From Rivularia sp. T60_A2020_040 (GTDB lineage: Bacteria > Cyanobacteriota > Cyanobacteriia > Cyanobacteriales > Nostocaceae), in assembly GCA_015272215.1 (NCBI GenBank), contig JACYMD010000004.1, forward strand, positions 59,788-123,787: a DNA stretch of 64,000 nt, written 5' to 3'. How positions within the stretch are numbered: the stretch's first letter is position 1; each line of letters starts with the position of its first letter. Positions 8,820-17,663 of the stretch are shown piece by piece. The translations under genes were made by a program, and so were the position numbers. Below the pieces are notes generated by a model that had not been told where the DNA came from, did not search any database, and saw only the letters and a program-made list of their open reading frames with translations.

Positions 8820-8959
8820 TTTTCAACATTCCCTTTATAAAATTGGCTAGCATTGATGCCAAATTAATCGAGTTTATTTCTGAAGATTTATCTATCGAGG
8901 AAGCAGCTATTAGTCGAGAAAGCGACGAAGTAAACTCAGAAAAAGAGTTTTCGAGTTGA
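8819..8959 (+). pseudogene. short open frame, possible gene-end fragment
   Basis: Without a standard start, the frame reads FIKLASIDAKLIEFISED and continues to a TGA at 8957-8959, with an acidic, helical, protein-like composition. A TTG at 8843 could start a 38-residue peptide. The stop lies inside a terminator hairpin. It may be a remnant of a gene cut by the neighbouring insertion. No family is recognised, and chance is possible in this AT-rich DNA. Confidence 0.25.
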
Positions 8960-8977
8960 TAAAACTCTAATTTTTCT
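8940..8977. terminator. bidirectional terminator hairpin
   Basis: AGAGTTTT (8944-8951) pairs perfectly with AAAACTCT (8961-8968) around a 9-base loop. T runs follow on the plus strand (AATTTTTC) and A runs precede it (T run on the minus strand). It would insulate the origin region from transcription. Confidence 0.65.
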
Positions 8978-9157
8978 TAAATCGAGCCATGTGAAAATCG
9001 ATACTTTATGCTTAAAATAATTTGCTTATGCAGTATTTTTTACCACACTATATATTTATCCAGATTATTTAGTGAAAATCTCAGTACAAATTCCGAAATC
9101 GTACATTCGTCGTTAAATAAACATTAAGGCAATATTGACCGTTATATTTTTTAAAGT

Positions 9158-9300
9158 TGTGGAAAACTCACCACAGTCTTCCTCAAAGACACTTTTACTA
9201 AAAGCTAATTGTGGAAAAAGCTGTGGAAAAACTCACTTTTTTTCCACAGAGTATATATACTTAAATGATTTTTCCACAGTTTTGCTGCTAGTTTTCCACA
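9158..9300. other. oriC: candidate chromosomal replication origin (oriC) with six DnaA boxes
   Basis: Six identical 9-mers TTTTCCACA are packed in 143 bases: on the minus strand at 9158-9166, 9210-9218 and 9222-9230, and on the plus strand at 9240-9248, 9270-9278 and 9292-9300. They thus form two face-to-face triplets. A seventh copy lies in dnaA at 9854-9862. The cluster sits between dnaA and dnaN, the classical oriC position, and is flanked by very AT-rich DNA on both sides (about 9000-9150 and 9300-9420) that could serve as unwinding element. Strand-skew and marker-frequency data would be needed to prove activity. Confidence 0.85.
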
Positions 9301-9501
9301 AATATATTTGCTTTTAATTTATTTTTATACTTATGTTAACTATTAAATAAAGAACTAACCGAATAGAGAACTTATATCCAAGAAAGAAAACATTTTTGAT
9401 TTTTGATTTTCTATTTTCACCTAGTACAGATTAGCGCAAGATCAGATATCAATCTGAAAATCTAATTGCGATCATGAATCTGAGTTGAAAAAATCGGTAC
9501 T
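9301..9501. other. AT-rich spacer between DnaA boxes and the dnaA stop
   Basis: This stretch of nearly pure A/T runs is a candidate DNA unwinding element beside the DnaA boxes. No gene is seen. Confidence 0.4.
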
Positions 9502-10869
9502 TTATTTACGCCGTGAGGTACTAGAGCCATTTATATTAATGCGATCGCCAAGTTGACGTAAGGTTTGTACTAAATTGTGGTCAGTTTCTTTTAATTGAGT
9601 AATTTTGTCACAACTGTACATCACCGTGGTATGGTCTTTACCGCCAAATTCTTCGCCGATTCGAGGTAAACTTAAATCTGTATATTGACGCATTAAATAC
9701 ATTCCGATTTGTCGCGCCCAACTAATTTCTCTGCGTCGCGAATTACTTTTAAGGTCTTCAATAGAAATATTAAAGGTATCGGCGACTATACTTAAAATTG
9801 CTACGGGAGTTGCTTCTACTTTCTCAGTTTGTGGCTCTAAAACCGAGCTAATATTTTCCACAGTCATAGGTAAACCCCAAATCGAAACATAAGCCATGGC
9901 TCGAATTAATGCACCTTCCAATTCTCGAATATTATTTATGTAATTGGAAGCAATATATTCTATAACATCTCTGGGTAAACGTAAATTTTCATCTTCGGCT
10001 TTTTTTTGTAAAATAGCCATTCTAGTTTCTAAATCTGGTGCTTGAATATCAGCGATTAATCCCATCGAGAAGCGGGAAGATAATCTTTCTTGCAGACGAG
10101 GGATTTGATTCGGAGGACGATCAGAAGCAATAACAACTTGTTTACCTGCTTCATATAAAGTATTAAAAGTATGAAAAAATTCTTCTTGAGTTGATTCTTT
10201 ACCTTCAATAAACTGTATATCATCAACTAAAAGTACATCAGTAGCCCTGTAACGTTCTCGGAGGCTTTGTCTGCTGTCATTACGAATAGCGCTGATCACA
10301 TCATTAGTAAACTGTTCAGTAGAAACGTAGAATATCTTAGCTGAAGGGAAAATTTCCAAGCGATAATTACCGATAGCCTGCATTAGATGAGTTTTACCCA
10401 ATCCCACACCACCATATAAAAACAAAGGATTAAATTCCTTACCGGGAGATTCTGCAACCGCTAAAGATGCAGCATGAGCTAAACGATTGTTTGCACCAAC
10501 TACAAAACGGGAAAATACATATTTTAGATTTAAGATAGATGGTTTCTGCTCATTTTTACCGATATTTGCCGGAATATTTGTAGATAGAGGTAATTCGTTG
10601 ATTTCGGAAGCTGAATCACCGCTCGTAACTGTAAAATAAATATCTACCGGATGACCGAGAATATCCTGAACTACTGAAGCAATCGTTTTTATGTAATACT
10701 TTTGTAACCAATTGCGAGCAAAAGGATTGGGAGTACGAATTATCAAACAGTTATTTTCCAACTTTTCGGCGATGGCGGTTTTAATCCAAGTTTCAAAGGT
10801 GGGACGCGAAAGTTCTAGCTGCAAGCGTTCCAAGACTTGAGACCATAAATTTTCGATTTTTTCAGACAT
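9502..10869 (-). CDS. dnaA: chromosomal replication initiator protein DnaA
   Basis: DnaA binds DnaA boxes, melts the origin and loads the replicative helicase. All four domains are visible: an N-terminal domain I (IENLWSQVLERLQLELSRP), a short variable linker, the AAA+ domain with Walker A GGVGLGKTH and Walker B LLVDDIQFI, and the C-terminal helix-turn-helix with the DnaA signature GGKDHTTVMYSCDKI. I chose ATG at 10869 because it follows a GGTGGT ribosome site and gives the family N-terminus. An upstream TTG at 10908 would add 13 atypical residues. A DnaA box inside the gene (9854-9862) could aid self-regulation or origin function. Confidence 0.96.
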   Translation of the reverse strand: MSEKIENLWSQVLERLQLELSRPTFETWIKTAIAEKLENNCLIIRTPNPFARNWLQKYYIKTIASVVQDILGHPVDIYFTVTSGDSASEINELPLSTNIPANIGKNEQKPSILNLKYVFSRFVVGANNRLAHAASLAVAESPGKEFNPLFLYGGVGLGKTHLMQAIGNYRLEIFPSAKIFYVSTEQFTNDVISAIRNDSRQSLRERYRATDVLLVDDIQFIEGKESTQEEFFHTFNTLYEAGKQVVIASDRPPNQIPRLQERLSSRFSMGLIADIQAPDLETRMAILQKKAEDENLRLPRDVIEYIASNYINNIRELEGALIRAMAYVSIWGLPMTVENISSVLEPQTEKVEATPVAILSIVADTFNISIEDLKSNSRRREISWARQIGMYLMRQYTDLSLPRIGEEFGGKDHTTVMYSCDKITQLKETDHNLVQTLRQLGDRININGSSTSRRK

Positions 10870-11052
10870 TTCAACCACCGATTGTGAGGTAATCGTTAAA
10901 AACAACAAAATATTAAATAAGTAGCCTTGCCAAAAACATGATTTTCAGGCAATCTAAACCCAAAACTAAATTTTAATTTGTAGTCCCGTCTTATATTTAT
11001 CCAGTAGGCAATATCCGATTATTCACCCACTCACACGGAGAAGTAAAATCAC

Positions 11053-12351
11053 ATGAATAGAAAAGATCATCCATCTCAATCAAGTAAAATTTATACTAAA
11101 AATCAGACACAGCAGTTTTGGGTAAAAAACTTTATCTTAACTTTTATTGTTACGATTAGCACTATTTTTCTTAATGGTTGTTCTAATCTTGGTAATATTA
11201 TAGGTCGGAAAACTCCAGATACTCAGGCACAGGCTGGCAATCAAAACAATCCAAATAATCAAAATAATCAAAATAATAATAATGTACCTAAAATTGCTCC
11301 TCCCGCAATCTTCAAAGAGTCAAGAGACCCTAACTTTGTGGTTTCGGTGGTACAGGAAGTTGGTCCGGCTGTAGTGCGGATTGATACTTCTAGGACAGTA
11401 AGTCCCGGTCTCTCAGATGAATTTGACGATCCGTTTTTGCGGAGATTTTTTGGTAATGGCTCACCGATACAACCCAGAGAAAGAGAACAAAGAGGTAATG
11501 GTTCTGGATTTATTATCAACTCCAACGGTGAAATTTTAACTAATGCTCACGTAGTAGACGGAGCTGATCGAGTAACCGTTGAATTGAAAGATGGTCGCAA
11601 ATTTGACGGACAAGTATTAGGTGAAGACCCGGTAACAGATGTTGCTGTAATTAAAATTGATGCAGATAATTTACCTACTGTTGGTTTGGGAGACTCAGAA
11701 ACACTACAACCAGGAGAAGCGGTAATTGCTATTGGTAATCCTTTAGGTTTAAACTACACAGTAACTTCCGGAATTATCAGCGCGACAGGACGTTCTAGCC
11801 GTGATATTGGTGCTGCTGCCGATAAGCGAGTTGATTATATTCAAACTGATGCTGCAATTAACCCCGGTAATTCCGGCGGCCCTTTATTAAATGCTAGCGG
11901 ACAGGTAATAGGGATGAACACTGCTATAATTAGAGGCGCTCAAGGTTTAGGATTTGCGATTCCGGTAAATACAGTTAAAAGAATTTCTCAAGAATTAATT
12001 GCTAAAGGTCGAGTAGACCATCCCTATTTAGGAATTCAGATGGTGACGCTGACACCGGAAATCAAAGAAAAACTCAACAGCGAATTAGGAAGTCCGAGTA
12101 TTTCAGCAGATAAAGGTGTTTTATTAATGCGGATTATGCGCGGTTCTCCTGCATCTCAAGGCGGACTAAAAGCCGGAGATGTTATCGTTAGCATTAATAA
12201 GCAAGCTGTAAATAATAATGAAGATGTGCAAAGAATAGTTGAAAATAGTAAAATTGGTCAAGCTTTAAATATAGAAGTACAACGCAACGGTAGAACTATA
12301 AATTTAGCAGTTAGACCTGCTCCTTTACCTACAAATGGACAGCGTGGTTAG
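11053..12351 (+). CDS. HtrA/Deg-type serine protease, lipoprotein-like N-terminus
   Basis: The 432-residue trypsin-like protease belongs to the HtrA/HhoA/HhoB group, which degrades damaged proteins in the periplasm or at membranes. After a hydrophobic segment (about 27-41) comes FLNGC, a plausible lipobox with C43, then an Asn/Gln-rich linker (about 62-78). The catalytic triad is H166 ([10 protein letters not shown]), D196 (DPVTDVAVI) and S274 (NPGNSGGPL). One PDZ domain fills about 320-420. It is divergent from dnaA with a 183-base gap. An STRR array begins directly at the stop codon. Which cyanobacterial paralogue it represents cannot be decided here. Confidence 0.93.
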   Translation: MNRKDHPSQSSKIYTKNQTQQFWVKNFILTFIVTISTIFLNGCSNLGNIIGRKTPDTQAQAGNQNNPNNQNNQNNNNVPKIAPPAIFKESRDPNFVVSVVQEVGPAVVRIDTSRTVSPGLSDEFDDPFLRRFFGNGSPIQPREREQRGNGSGFIINSNGEILTNAHVVDGADRVTVELKDGRKFDGQVLGEDPVTDVAVIKIDADNLPTVGLGDSETLQPGEAVIAIGNPLGLNYTVTSGIISATGRSSRDIGAAADKRVDYIQTDAAINPGNSGGPLLNASGQVIGMNTAIIRGAQGLGFAIPVNTVKRISQELIAKGRVDHPYLGIQMVTLTPEIKEKLNSELGSPSISADKGVLLMRIMRGSPASQGGLKAGDVIVSINKQAVNNNEDVQRIVENSKIGQALNIEVQRNGRTINLAVRPAPLPTNGQRG

Positions 12352-12394
12352 GGGACAGTTGACAGTTGACAGTTGACAGTTGACAGTTGACAGT
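12352..12394. repeat. GACAGTT heptamer array
   Basis: Five to six tandem GACAGTT units start at the base after the protease stop codon. Confidence 0.9.
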
Positions 12395-12521
12395 GTAAAG
12401 CAGTGTGGCACGTAGTGACATACAGTGAACAATAATCTATTAATATGCTTCCTACCTTATCTCGCACCATACACCCTCGCAACTCCTAACTCCGGTGGTA
12501 CTAACTCTTAACTTTTATATA

Positions 12522-13055
12522 ATGTCTGAAAAACTTTCTATTATTCAATTAGGTAATCCGATTTTGCGGCAAAAAGCCGAATTTGTTAACAATATTGAAG
12601 ATAAAACTATTCAAAAATTAATTGATGATTTATTGATAACAGTGAGTGAGGCTAATGGTGTTGGGATTGCAGCACCACAAGTTGCCGTCGGTTATCGTAT
12701 CTTTATCGTTGCTTCTCGCCCTAATTTGAGATATCCTCATGCTCCTTTGATGGAGCCGACAGCAATGATTAATCCTCGAATTGTTAATTATTCTGATGAG
12801 ATTATCAAAGATTGGGAAGGTTGTTTGAGTGTTCCCGGAATTAGAGGTTTAGTTCCGAGATACAAGACTATTGAAGTTGAATATACTGATAGATACGGTA
12901 AATTAGAAAAACAAGAATTGACGGATTTTGTTGCGCGGATTTTTCAGCATGAATACGATCATATGAGCGGATTAGTATTTTTAGATCGAGTTGAAAGCAC
13001 TTTTGATATTGTTACTGAGCAAGAATATCAAAATTTGATTTTCGAGCGGCTTTGA
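12522..13055 (+). CDS. def: peptide deformylase
   Basis: This metalloenzyme removes the formyl group from the initiator methionine of new proteins. The three family motifs are present: GVGIAAPQV (motif 1), EGCLSVPG with the metal-binding Cys (motif 2), and QHEYDHMSG with the two metal-binding His and catalytic Glu (motif 3). The ATG at 12522 gives MSEKLSIIQLGNPILRQ, the normal N-terminus at 177 residues. A GTG at 12495 lies in a copied spacer sequence (CCGGTGGTACTAACT, also found near 7196) and is unlikely to be the start. Confidence 0.95.
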   Translation: MSEKLSIIQLGNPILRQKAEFVNNIEDKTIQKLIDDLLITVSEANGVGIAAPQVAVGYRIFIVASRPNLRYPHAPLMEPTAMINPRIVNYSDEIIKDWEGCLSVPGIRGLVPRYKTIEVEYTDRYGKLEKQELTDFVARIFQHEYDHMSGLVFLDRVESTFDIVTEQEYQNLIFERL

Positions 13056-13154
13056 TCAAACTAGTACTGCTGCGAGTCCGTAAAAAGTAAAAAATCTACT
13101 ATTAACTAATACAGTTCAGTTAGGGTTGTCCGTCAATCAATTTATTGAGAACCA

Positions 13155-13225
13155 AGAGTTGGGGGATTCTCCCCCAAACCCCCGATTGGGGGACGGTTGC
13201 GTCCCCCAAACCCCCTCCAAAAAAG
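13155..13225. repeat. G/C-tract inverted repeat in spacer
   Basis: Runs of five G or five C alternate (TTGGGGGATTCTCCCCCAA, then a second pair around GATTGGGGGAC and GTCCCCCAA). They can form nested hairpins and are strikingly GC-rich in an AT-rich spacer. This looks like a dispersed cyanobacterial intergenic repeat. Confidence 0.65.
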
Positions 13226-13285
13226 TTGATCTGTTTTGTTTACGATAATTAATTTATATCCTTAACTTAACTGTATTGTACTATC

Positions 13286-13340
13286 AGCTGTCAACTAACA
13301 ACTATTAACTAACAACTAATAACTAACAACTATTAACTGT
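13286..13340. repeat. TAACTAACAACTAT-type tandem repeats
   Basis: Degenerate 7-base units (AACTAAC, AACTATT) are repeated about seven times before the terminator of the TPR gene. Confidence 0.7.
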
Positions 13341-13376
13341 TAAAAACCCGACTTTTAGAAATCAAAAGCCGGGTTT
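13341..13376 (-). terminator. terminator of the TPR gene
   Basis: On the minus strand AAACCCGGCTTTT pairs with AAAAGTCGGGTTT (one mismatch) around a short loop and is followed by TTTTTAA, 31 bases after the TPR gene stop. The arm sequence is related to the AAACCCGACTT repeat family. Confidence 0.75.
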
Positions 13377-13406
13377 ATCGAATGTGTGTGTAAGAAACAG
13401 AATCAC

Positions 13407-14777
13407 TTATTCTTGAGGATCGCGATATCGCTTATAAACATTCATCGCAGCCAGATAACATTCGTCAGCTTTTCGCAAATTTTCGTTTTTATCCCCACGA
13501 ATGCGCTGTTTATAAGTATTACCCAAATTATATTGAGTCATAGCCCATTGTTGGGGAACTAAATTCGGTTGATACACCTCTAAAGCTGCATTGTAGGATA
13601 ATATGGCAATTTCCATGTTCTCTGCTTTCTCACCAGCAACGCGATCGCAATAGACATTACCCAAGTTATACTGAATTGCCGCCCATTGATAGGGAAATAC
13701 GGAACGTTGATATACGTCTAATGCGGCGAAATAGTATTGAATAGCGATTTCCAGGTTTTCTGCTTTATCCCCATTTTCCCTGCCTTTATAAGCCGTACCC
13801 AAGTTATTTTGAGTCATTGCCCAATCTTCGGGAAATACATCGCGCTGGTAGACTTCTAATGCACGCTCATAACATTTAATGCCTTCGTCCAAATTATCTG
13901 CATTGTCGCCATTAATGCGTTCAACAAGAGCATTTCCCAGATTGTTTTGAGTTCCAGCCCATTCATCGGGGTACTTCTCGCGATTAAAATAAGCTAACGC
14001 AACTTGATAACCAATAATCGCAATTTCTACGTTTTCCGCTTTATTACCTAAAGAAAACTGTTGAATTAATACACTAAAATTTACAATATCGACGACGACG
14101 TTATGGGCTATTGATGGTTGTACTTTCTCTACAGTCTCTTTTACCCAGTCTTTCATAACTTGAGCAAAATGCGTATTTAGTTTATCTAAATTCGCAGCCA
14201 ATAGAGGATACACCACTTTTGCATTACCATTACTGTTAGAAGTAGTTCGTAATACTTCTCCCAGAAAATCCAAATAATTTTGAGCAGGTTTGAGAGCAGG
14301 TAAAGAACCTTTCATTCCCTCAGCTAAAGGTGTAGCAATTCCTTGCAAAAACTGCGAGGCTTTTTGCTCACCGATTTCTGCCATTATTCCTGCCACTTGT
14401 GCTAAAGTTAAAACGAATTGCGTATCAACTAAATCTTGATTTTTACGCAGTATTTCCGCTTCGCTGCCACTAGGGCAACTCATTAATGTTTCAATCAATT
14501 TTAAATAAGCCGATGGACGTTCATCATCTTCAGAATTAAACGTCTTCGTTGCTTGTGTTAACATAACTTTTAGCTCTTGAGCTAAATTGCGTAAGAACTC
14601 AGCAGTTCCCGTTGCACCTTGCGCTTCCGCTTTGATGGCTATTTGTTCCATCACCATAATTAAATCTTCATCAACCAATTCTGTATTGGCTTTTAAGATT
14701 ACAAATTCCTCTCCATCCGGACAGTTTAACAGTTCCTTAATCAGAGCAACATATTCCCGCAGACGGCGTTCATCCAT
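13407..14777 (-). CDS. tetratricopeptide-repeat protein with duplicated N-terminal helical module
   Basis: The 456-residue protein is soluble. Residues 1-125 hold two copies of a helical module (CPDGEEFVILKANTELVDE and CPSGSEAEILRKNQDLVDT), and a diverged third may lie near 165-205. From about residue 240 run four and a half TPR units of about 46 residues with the long form W-x2-TQNNLGNAL-x8-GDNADNLDEGI-x2-Y. This long TPR type is common in cyanobacterial CHAT- or NB-ARC-linked proteins, but no effector domain is present here. A scaffold role is inference. It has its own terminator and stands alone. Confidence 0.8.
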   Translation of the reverse strand: MDERRLREYVALIKELLNCPDGEEFVILKANTELVDEDLIMVMEQIAIKAEAQGATGTAEFLRNLAQELKVMLTQATKTFNSEDDERPSAYLKLIETLMSCPSGSEAEILRKNQDLVDTQFVLTLAQVAGIMAEIGEQKASQFLQGIATPLAEGMKGSLPALKPAQNYLDFLGEVLRTTSNSNGNAKVVYPLLAANLDKLNTHFAQVMKDWVKETVEKVQPSIAHNVVVDIVNFSVLIQQFSLGNKAENVEIAIIGYQVALAYFNREKYPDEWAGTQNNLGNALVERINGDNADNLDEGIKCYERALEVYQRDVFPEDWAMTQNNLGTAYKGRENGDKAENLEIAIQYYFAALDVYQRSVFPYQWAAIQYNLGNVYCDRVAGEKAENMEIAILSYNAALEVYQPNLVPQQWAMTQYNLGNTYKQRIRGDKNENLRKADECYLAAMNVYKRYRDPQE

Positions 14778-14959
14778 TAGGGTGAATCTCCGTAGTTTTT
14801 AAGCTAATTTTTACACCTCAACCTGCTCAAGGTAATCGACATAAATACCTTTCTCAGCCTGTTGATACATTTATTGCTACTTTAAGTAGATGACGAAGAG
14901 GATGGGGAAGATGGGGAGACAAGGGGACAAGGAGACTTTCGGGATGGGGAGAAATAAAT

Positions 14960-15008
14960 TAATAACTGTCAACTGTCAACTGTCCACTGTCAACTAACTC
15001 CAAACTGT
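14960..15008. repeat. AACTGTC heptamer array
   Basis: Five units of AACTGTC (reverse complement of GACAGTT) precede the ABC transporter operon. The upstream 14885-14955 segment is purine-rich (GATGGGGA-type). Confidence 0.75.
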
Positions 15009-15065
15009 CGCTTCACTTCTACAATAAAGATATAATTTGTTGCGATTTGTATATTAAAAGAGTTA

Positions 15066-16091
15066 ATGTCAATGGCTGCTGCCGTTCTAGTCGAAAATTT
15101 AAAGAAGCACTACGGTACAACCCAAGCCGTTAAAAATATTTCCTTTCAGGTAGAACGAGGGGAAATTTTCGGTTTACTCGGTCCGAATGGTGCTGGAAAA
15201 ACTACTACTCTGCGTGCTTTGTGTACTTTAACTACTCCAGATGCGGGTAAAATTGAAGTGTCTGGGATTTCGGTGATAGATAATCCCAAAGATGCTAGAA
15301 AACGTCTTGGTTATGTAGCACAAGAGGTTGCTTTAGACAAGGTGTTGACTGGAAGGGAATTGCTGCAACTCCAAGCAGCGCTTTATCATATTCCTGGAAA
15401 GGTGACAAAACAGCGTATTGATAATGTTTTAGATTTACTCGGTTTACAGGAATACGCTAATAAAAAGACGGGGACTTATTCGGGTGGTTTACGTAAACGC
15501 TTGGATTTAGCAGCTGGATTACTCCACGCACCTGATGTACTCGTATTAGATGAACCCACATCGGGGCTTGACATCGAAAGTCGTTTTGTGGTATGGGAAT
15601 TTCTGCGGAAGTTACGAGAAGCAGGAACAACAGTATTAATTACCAGCCATTATTTAGAAGAAATTGATGTTTTAGCCGATCGAGTTGCAATTATTGATCG
15701 TGGTGAGGTAATTGCGACAGGAACACCATCTCAATTAAAGGATAGATTAGGGGGAGATAGAGTAACTCTGCGGATTCGCGAGTTTACCTCAGATGAAGAA
15801 GCAGAAAAAGCCAAAAGCTTGCTGATTTCCCTACCTTTTGTCAAAGAAGTAATCATTAATAGCGCTCAAGGTAACTCGTTAAACTTGGTTGTTACACAGC
15901 AAAATGATGCTTTGATGACTATCCAGCAAACTTTAAATAATGCCGATTTACCGACGTTTGGGATTGCTCAATCCCGTCCAAGTTTAGATGATGTTTACTT
16001 AGCAGCAACCGGACGTACTTTAATGGATGCCGAACTTGCTGCGGTAGCAACTCGCGATATGAAAGCAGAAAAGAAACAAAGTATGAAATAA
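15066..16091 (+). CDS. ABC transporter ATP-binding protein, DrrA/CcmA type
   Basis: The 341-residue ATPase energises an ABC-2 type exporter. Walker A is GPNGAGKT (39-46), the ABC signature YSGGLRKR (138-145), Walker B DVLVLDEP (157-164) and the switch His is in ITSHYLEEID (H195). The roughly 100-residue C-terminal extension fits the daunorubicin-resistance DrrA-type group. It starts MSMAAAVLVENLKKHYG. The partner permease follows 103 bases later in the same direction, the gap being filled by STRRs. The exported compound cannot be told from sequence. Confidence 0.92.
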   Translation: MSMAAAVLVENLKKHYGTTQAVKNISFQVERGEIFGLLGPNGAGKTTTLRALCTLTTPDAGKIEVSGISVIDNPKDARKRLGYVAQEVALDKVLTGRELLQLQAALYHIPGKVTKQRIDNVLDLLGLQEYANKKTGTYSGGLRKRLDLAAGLLHAPDVLVLDEPTSGLDIESRFVVWEFLRKLREAGTTVLITSHYLEEIDVLADRVAIIDRGEVIATGTPSQLKDRLGGDRVTLRIREFTSDEEAEKAKSLLISLPFVKEVIINSAQGNSLNLVVTQQNDALMTIQQTLNNADLPTFGIAQSRPSLDDVYLAATGRTLMDAELAAVATRDMKAEKKQSMK

Positions 16092-16092
16092 A

Positions 16093-16142
16093 TATAGGTA
16101 ATTGGTAATGGGGAATAGGGAATAGGGAATAGGGAATAGGTG
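16093..16142. repeat. GGGAATA heptamer array between the two ABC genes
   Basis: Four to five GGGAATA units lie inside what should be an operon, followed by AATCTAAAATCC-type units (16158-16190). They lengthen the spacer without breaking either gene. Confidence 0.85.
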
Positions 16143-16194
16143 AATTGGTCAACTGTTTCAATCCAAAATCTAAAATCTAAAATCCAAAATCGTT

Positions 16195-17094
16195 ATGAGT
16201 GGCACAGTTTTAACTTCCAAGTCAGCAGATATTAATTTGCAAGAAATAGCATCTCCACAACTGTACAGTGATGCTAATCAAAGTGTTTTCGGCGAGTTAG
16301 TTCAAGAAACTTTGGCTTTGACTCGTCGTCTGTTTATTCAGTTACAACGTCGTCCTTCAACTTTGGTAGCTAGTATTATTCAACCTGTAATGTGGTTGGT
16401 GTTATTTGGCGCACTTTTCCAAAATGCACCAAAAGGACTTTTTGGCAATACGACAAATTATGCTGAATTTTTAGCTGCTGGGATAATAGTATTCACAGCT
16501 TTTGGTGGAGCGCTGAATGCTGGTTTACCGATTATGTTTGACCGAGAATTTGGCTTTTTAAATCGGTTACTGGTTGCTCCTTTAGCATCACGTTTTTCAA
16601 TTGTCTTTGCTTCGGCAATCTTTATTATCAGTCAAACTTTGCTGCAAGCAGCGGTAATTGTAGGGGCTGCGGCATTTTTGGGAGCGGGTATCCCCGATGC
16701 AGTAGGTTTGGGTACCATTGCTTTAATCGTTTTTCTACTGGCTTTGGGTGTAACGGCTCTTTCCTTGGGTTTAGCCTTTGCACTACCGGGACACATTGAA
16801 TTAATAGCGGTAATTTTTGTCACCAACTTACCTTTATTATTTGCCAGTACGGCTTTAGCTCCTTTGTCATTTATGCCTCAATGGTTGCAGGTTATCGCAA
16901 CAATCAATCCTCTGAGCTACGCAATTGAGCCAATCCGTTACCTTTATCAACACGAAAGTTGGGGATTAAATAGTATAGTAATGCACGCTTTTTGGGGTGA
17001 TGTGACTTTTGGTGGTGCAATACTAGTATTGTTAGGCTTTGCGGTTGTAGCATTATTAAGCATTCAACCCCGCCTACGTCGTACTCTTGCGTAA
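16195..17094 (+). CDS. ABC-2 type transporter permease, DrrB-like
   Basis: The 299-residue membrane protein has a soluble N-terminus of about 45 residues, then six hydrophobic segments. Family-like parts are LFIQLQRRPSTLVASIIQPV, MWLVLFGALF, the FNRLLVAPL-like GFLNRLLVAPLASRF, and NPLSYAIEPIRYL near the C-terminus. Together with the upstream ATPase it forms a complete exporter with one ATPase and one permease gene, each presumably acting as a dimer. A small secreted-protein gene follows 40 bases later. Confidence 0.92.
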   Translation: MSGTVLTSKSADINLQEIASPQLYSDANQSVFGELVQETLALTRRLFIQLQRRPSTLVASIIQPVMWLVLFGALFQNAPKGLFGNTTNYAEFLAAGIIVFTAFGGALNAGLPIMFDREFGFLNRLLVAPLASRFSIVFASAIFIISQTLLQAAVIVGAAAFLGAGIPDAVGLGTIALIVFLLALGVTALSLGLAFALPGHIELIAVIFVTNLPLLFASTALAPLSFMPQWLQVIATINPLSYAIEPIRYLYQHESWGLNSIVMHAFWGDVTFGGAILVLLGFAVVALLSIQPRLRRTLA

Positions 17095-17134
17095 AATAGA
17101 AGTATTAATTGGAGTCATAAAAGGGGAAAATTTG

Positions 17135-17566
17135 ATGAAAATATCGATTTCACAGCTTAACAAACTAGTTGCTGCAACTGTTGCCGGATTTGGCATTGCT
17201 TGTATAATTGTACCCGAAGCGAGTTTGGCTCAAAGCAGTCAAGAGCTTTCTATACCATCTAGCTATCAAAACAATACATTTGATACAAAACAAGGTGATG
17301 GAGATTCGATCTACGGGCCTCAAGATGGTAATTTTAATCCAATGAGTTTGATTCACCGGGCAAATTTTGGAACCTTAGACTGGCAAGGTTTTTCTTCTCA
17401 AAATCGGCAGCAAATTAATTCTGAAGCAGACTCCTTCCGTGCAAAGCAAGAGCGTTTGCTGCAACAACGTCGTTCTCAGCAATCAACAACCGGACAACAA
17501 CCGAGTAATTTTGACTTTGCATTCCCAGTTTATACACCAGCGCAAACACCCGCTTCTGGGAATTAA
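17135..17566 (+). CDS. small secreted hypothetical protein
   Basis: The 143-residue product has a clear signal peptide (MKISISQLNKLVAATVAGFG, hydrophobic core, then SLAQSS as likely cleavage site). The mature part is polar and Gln-rich (RAKQERLLQQRRSQQ) with no known domain. I use ATG 17135, preceded by AAGGGG at a good distance, rather than an earlier overlapping start. It sits 40 bases behind the ABC permease and ahead of a bidirectional terminator, so it may be the last gene of that operon. Confidence 0.75.
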   Translation: MKISISQLNKLVAATVAGFGIACIIVPEASLAQSSQELSIPSSYQNNTFDTKQGDGDSIYGPQDGNFNPMSLIHRANFGTLDWQGFSSQNRQQINSEADSFRAKQERLLQQRRSQQSTTGQQPSNFDFAFPVYTPAQTPASGN

Positions 17567-17614
17567 AATTAGCTGAATTTAGATATAAATTACAGATGTA
17601 GAGACATGATATTT

Positions 17615-17646
17615 TAGAGACGTGATATATCACGTCTCTACATTTT
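17615..17646. terminator. bidirectional terminator, TAGAGACG palindrome
   Basis: A 26-base perfect palindrome TAGAGACGTGATA/TATCACGTCTCTA (17615-17640) is followed by CATTTTT. It lies between the convergent secreted-protein and peroxiredoxin genes. An imperfect half copy (GTAGAGACATGATA) precedes it. Confidence 0.75.
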
Positions 17647-17663
17647 TATGACTAACGTCGAAA

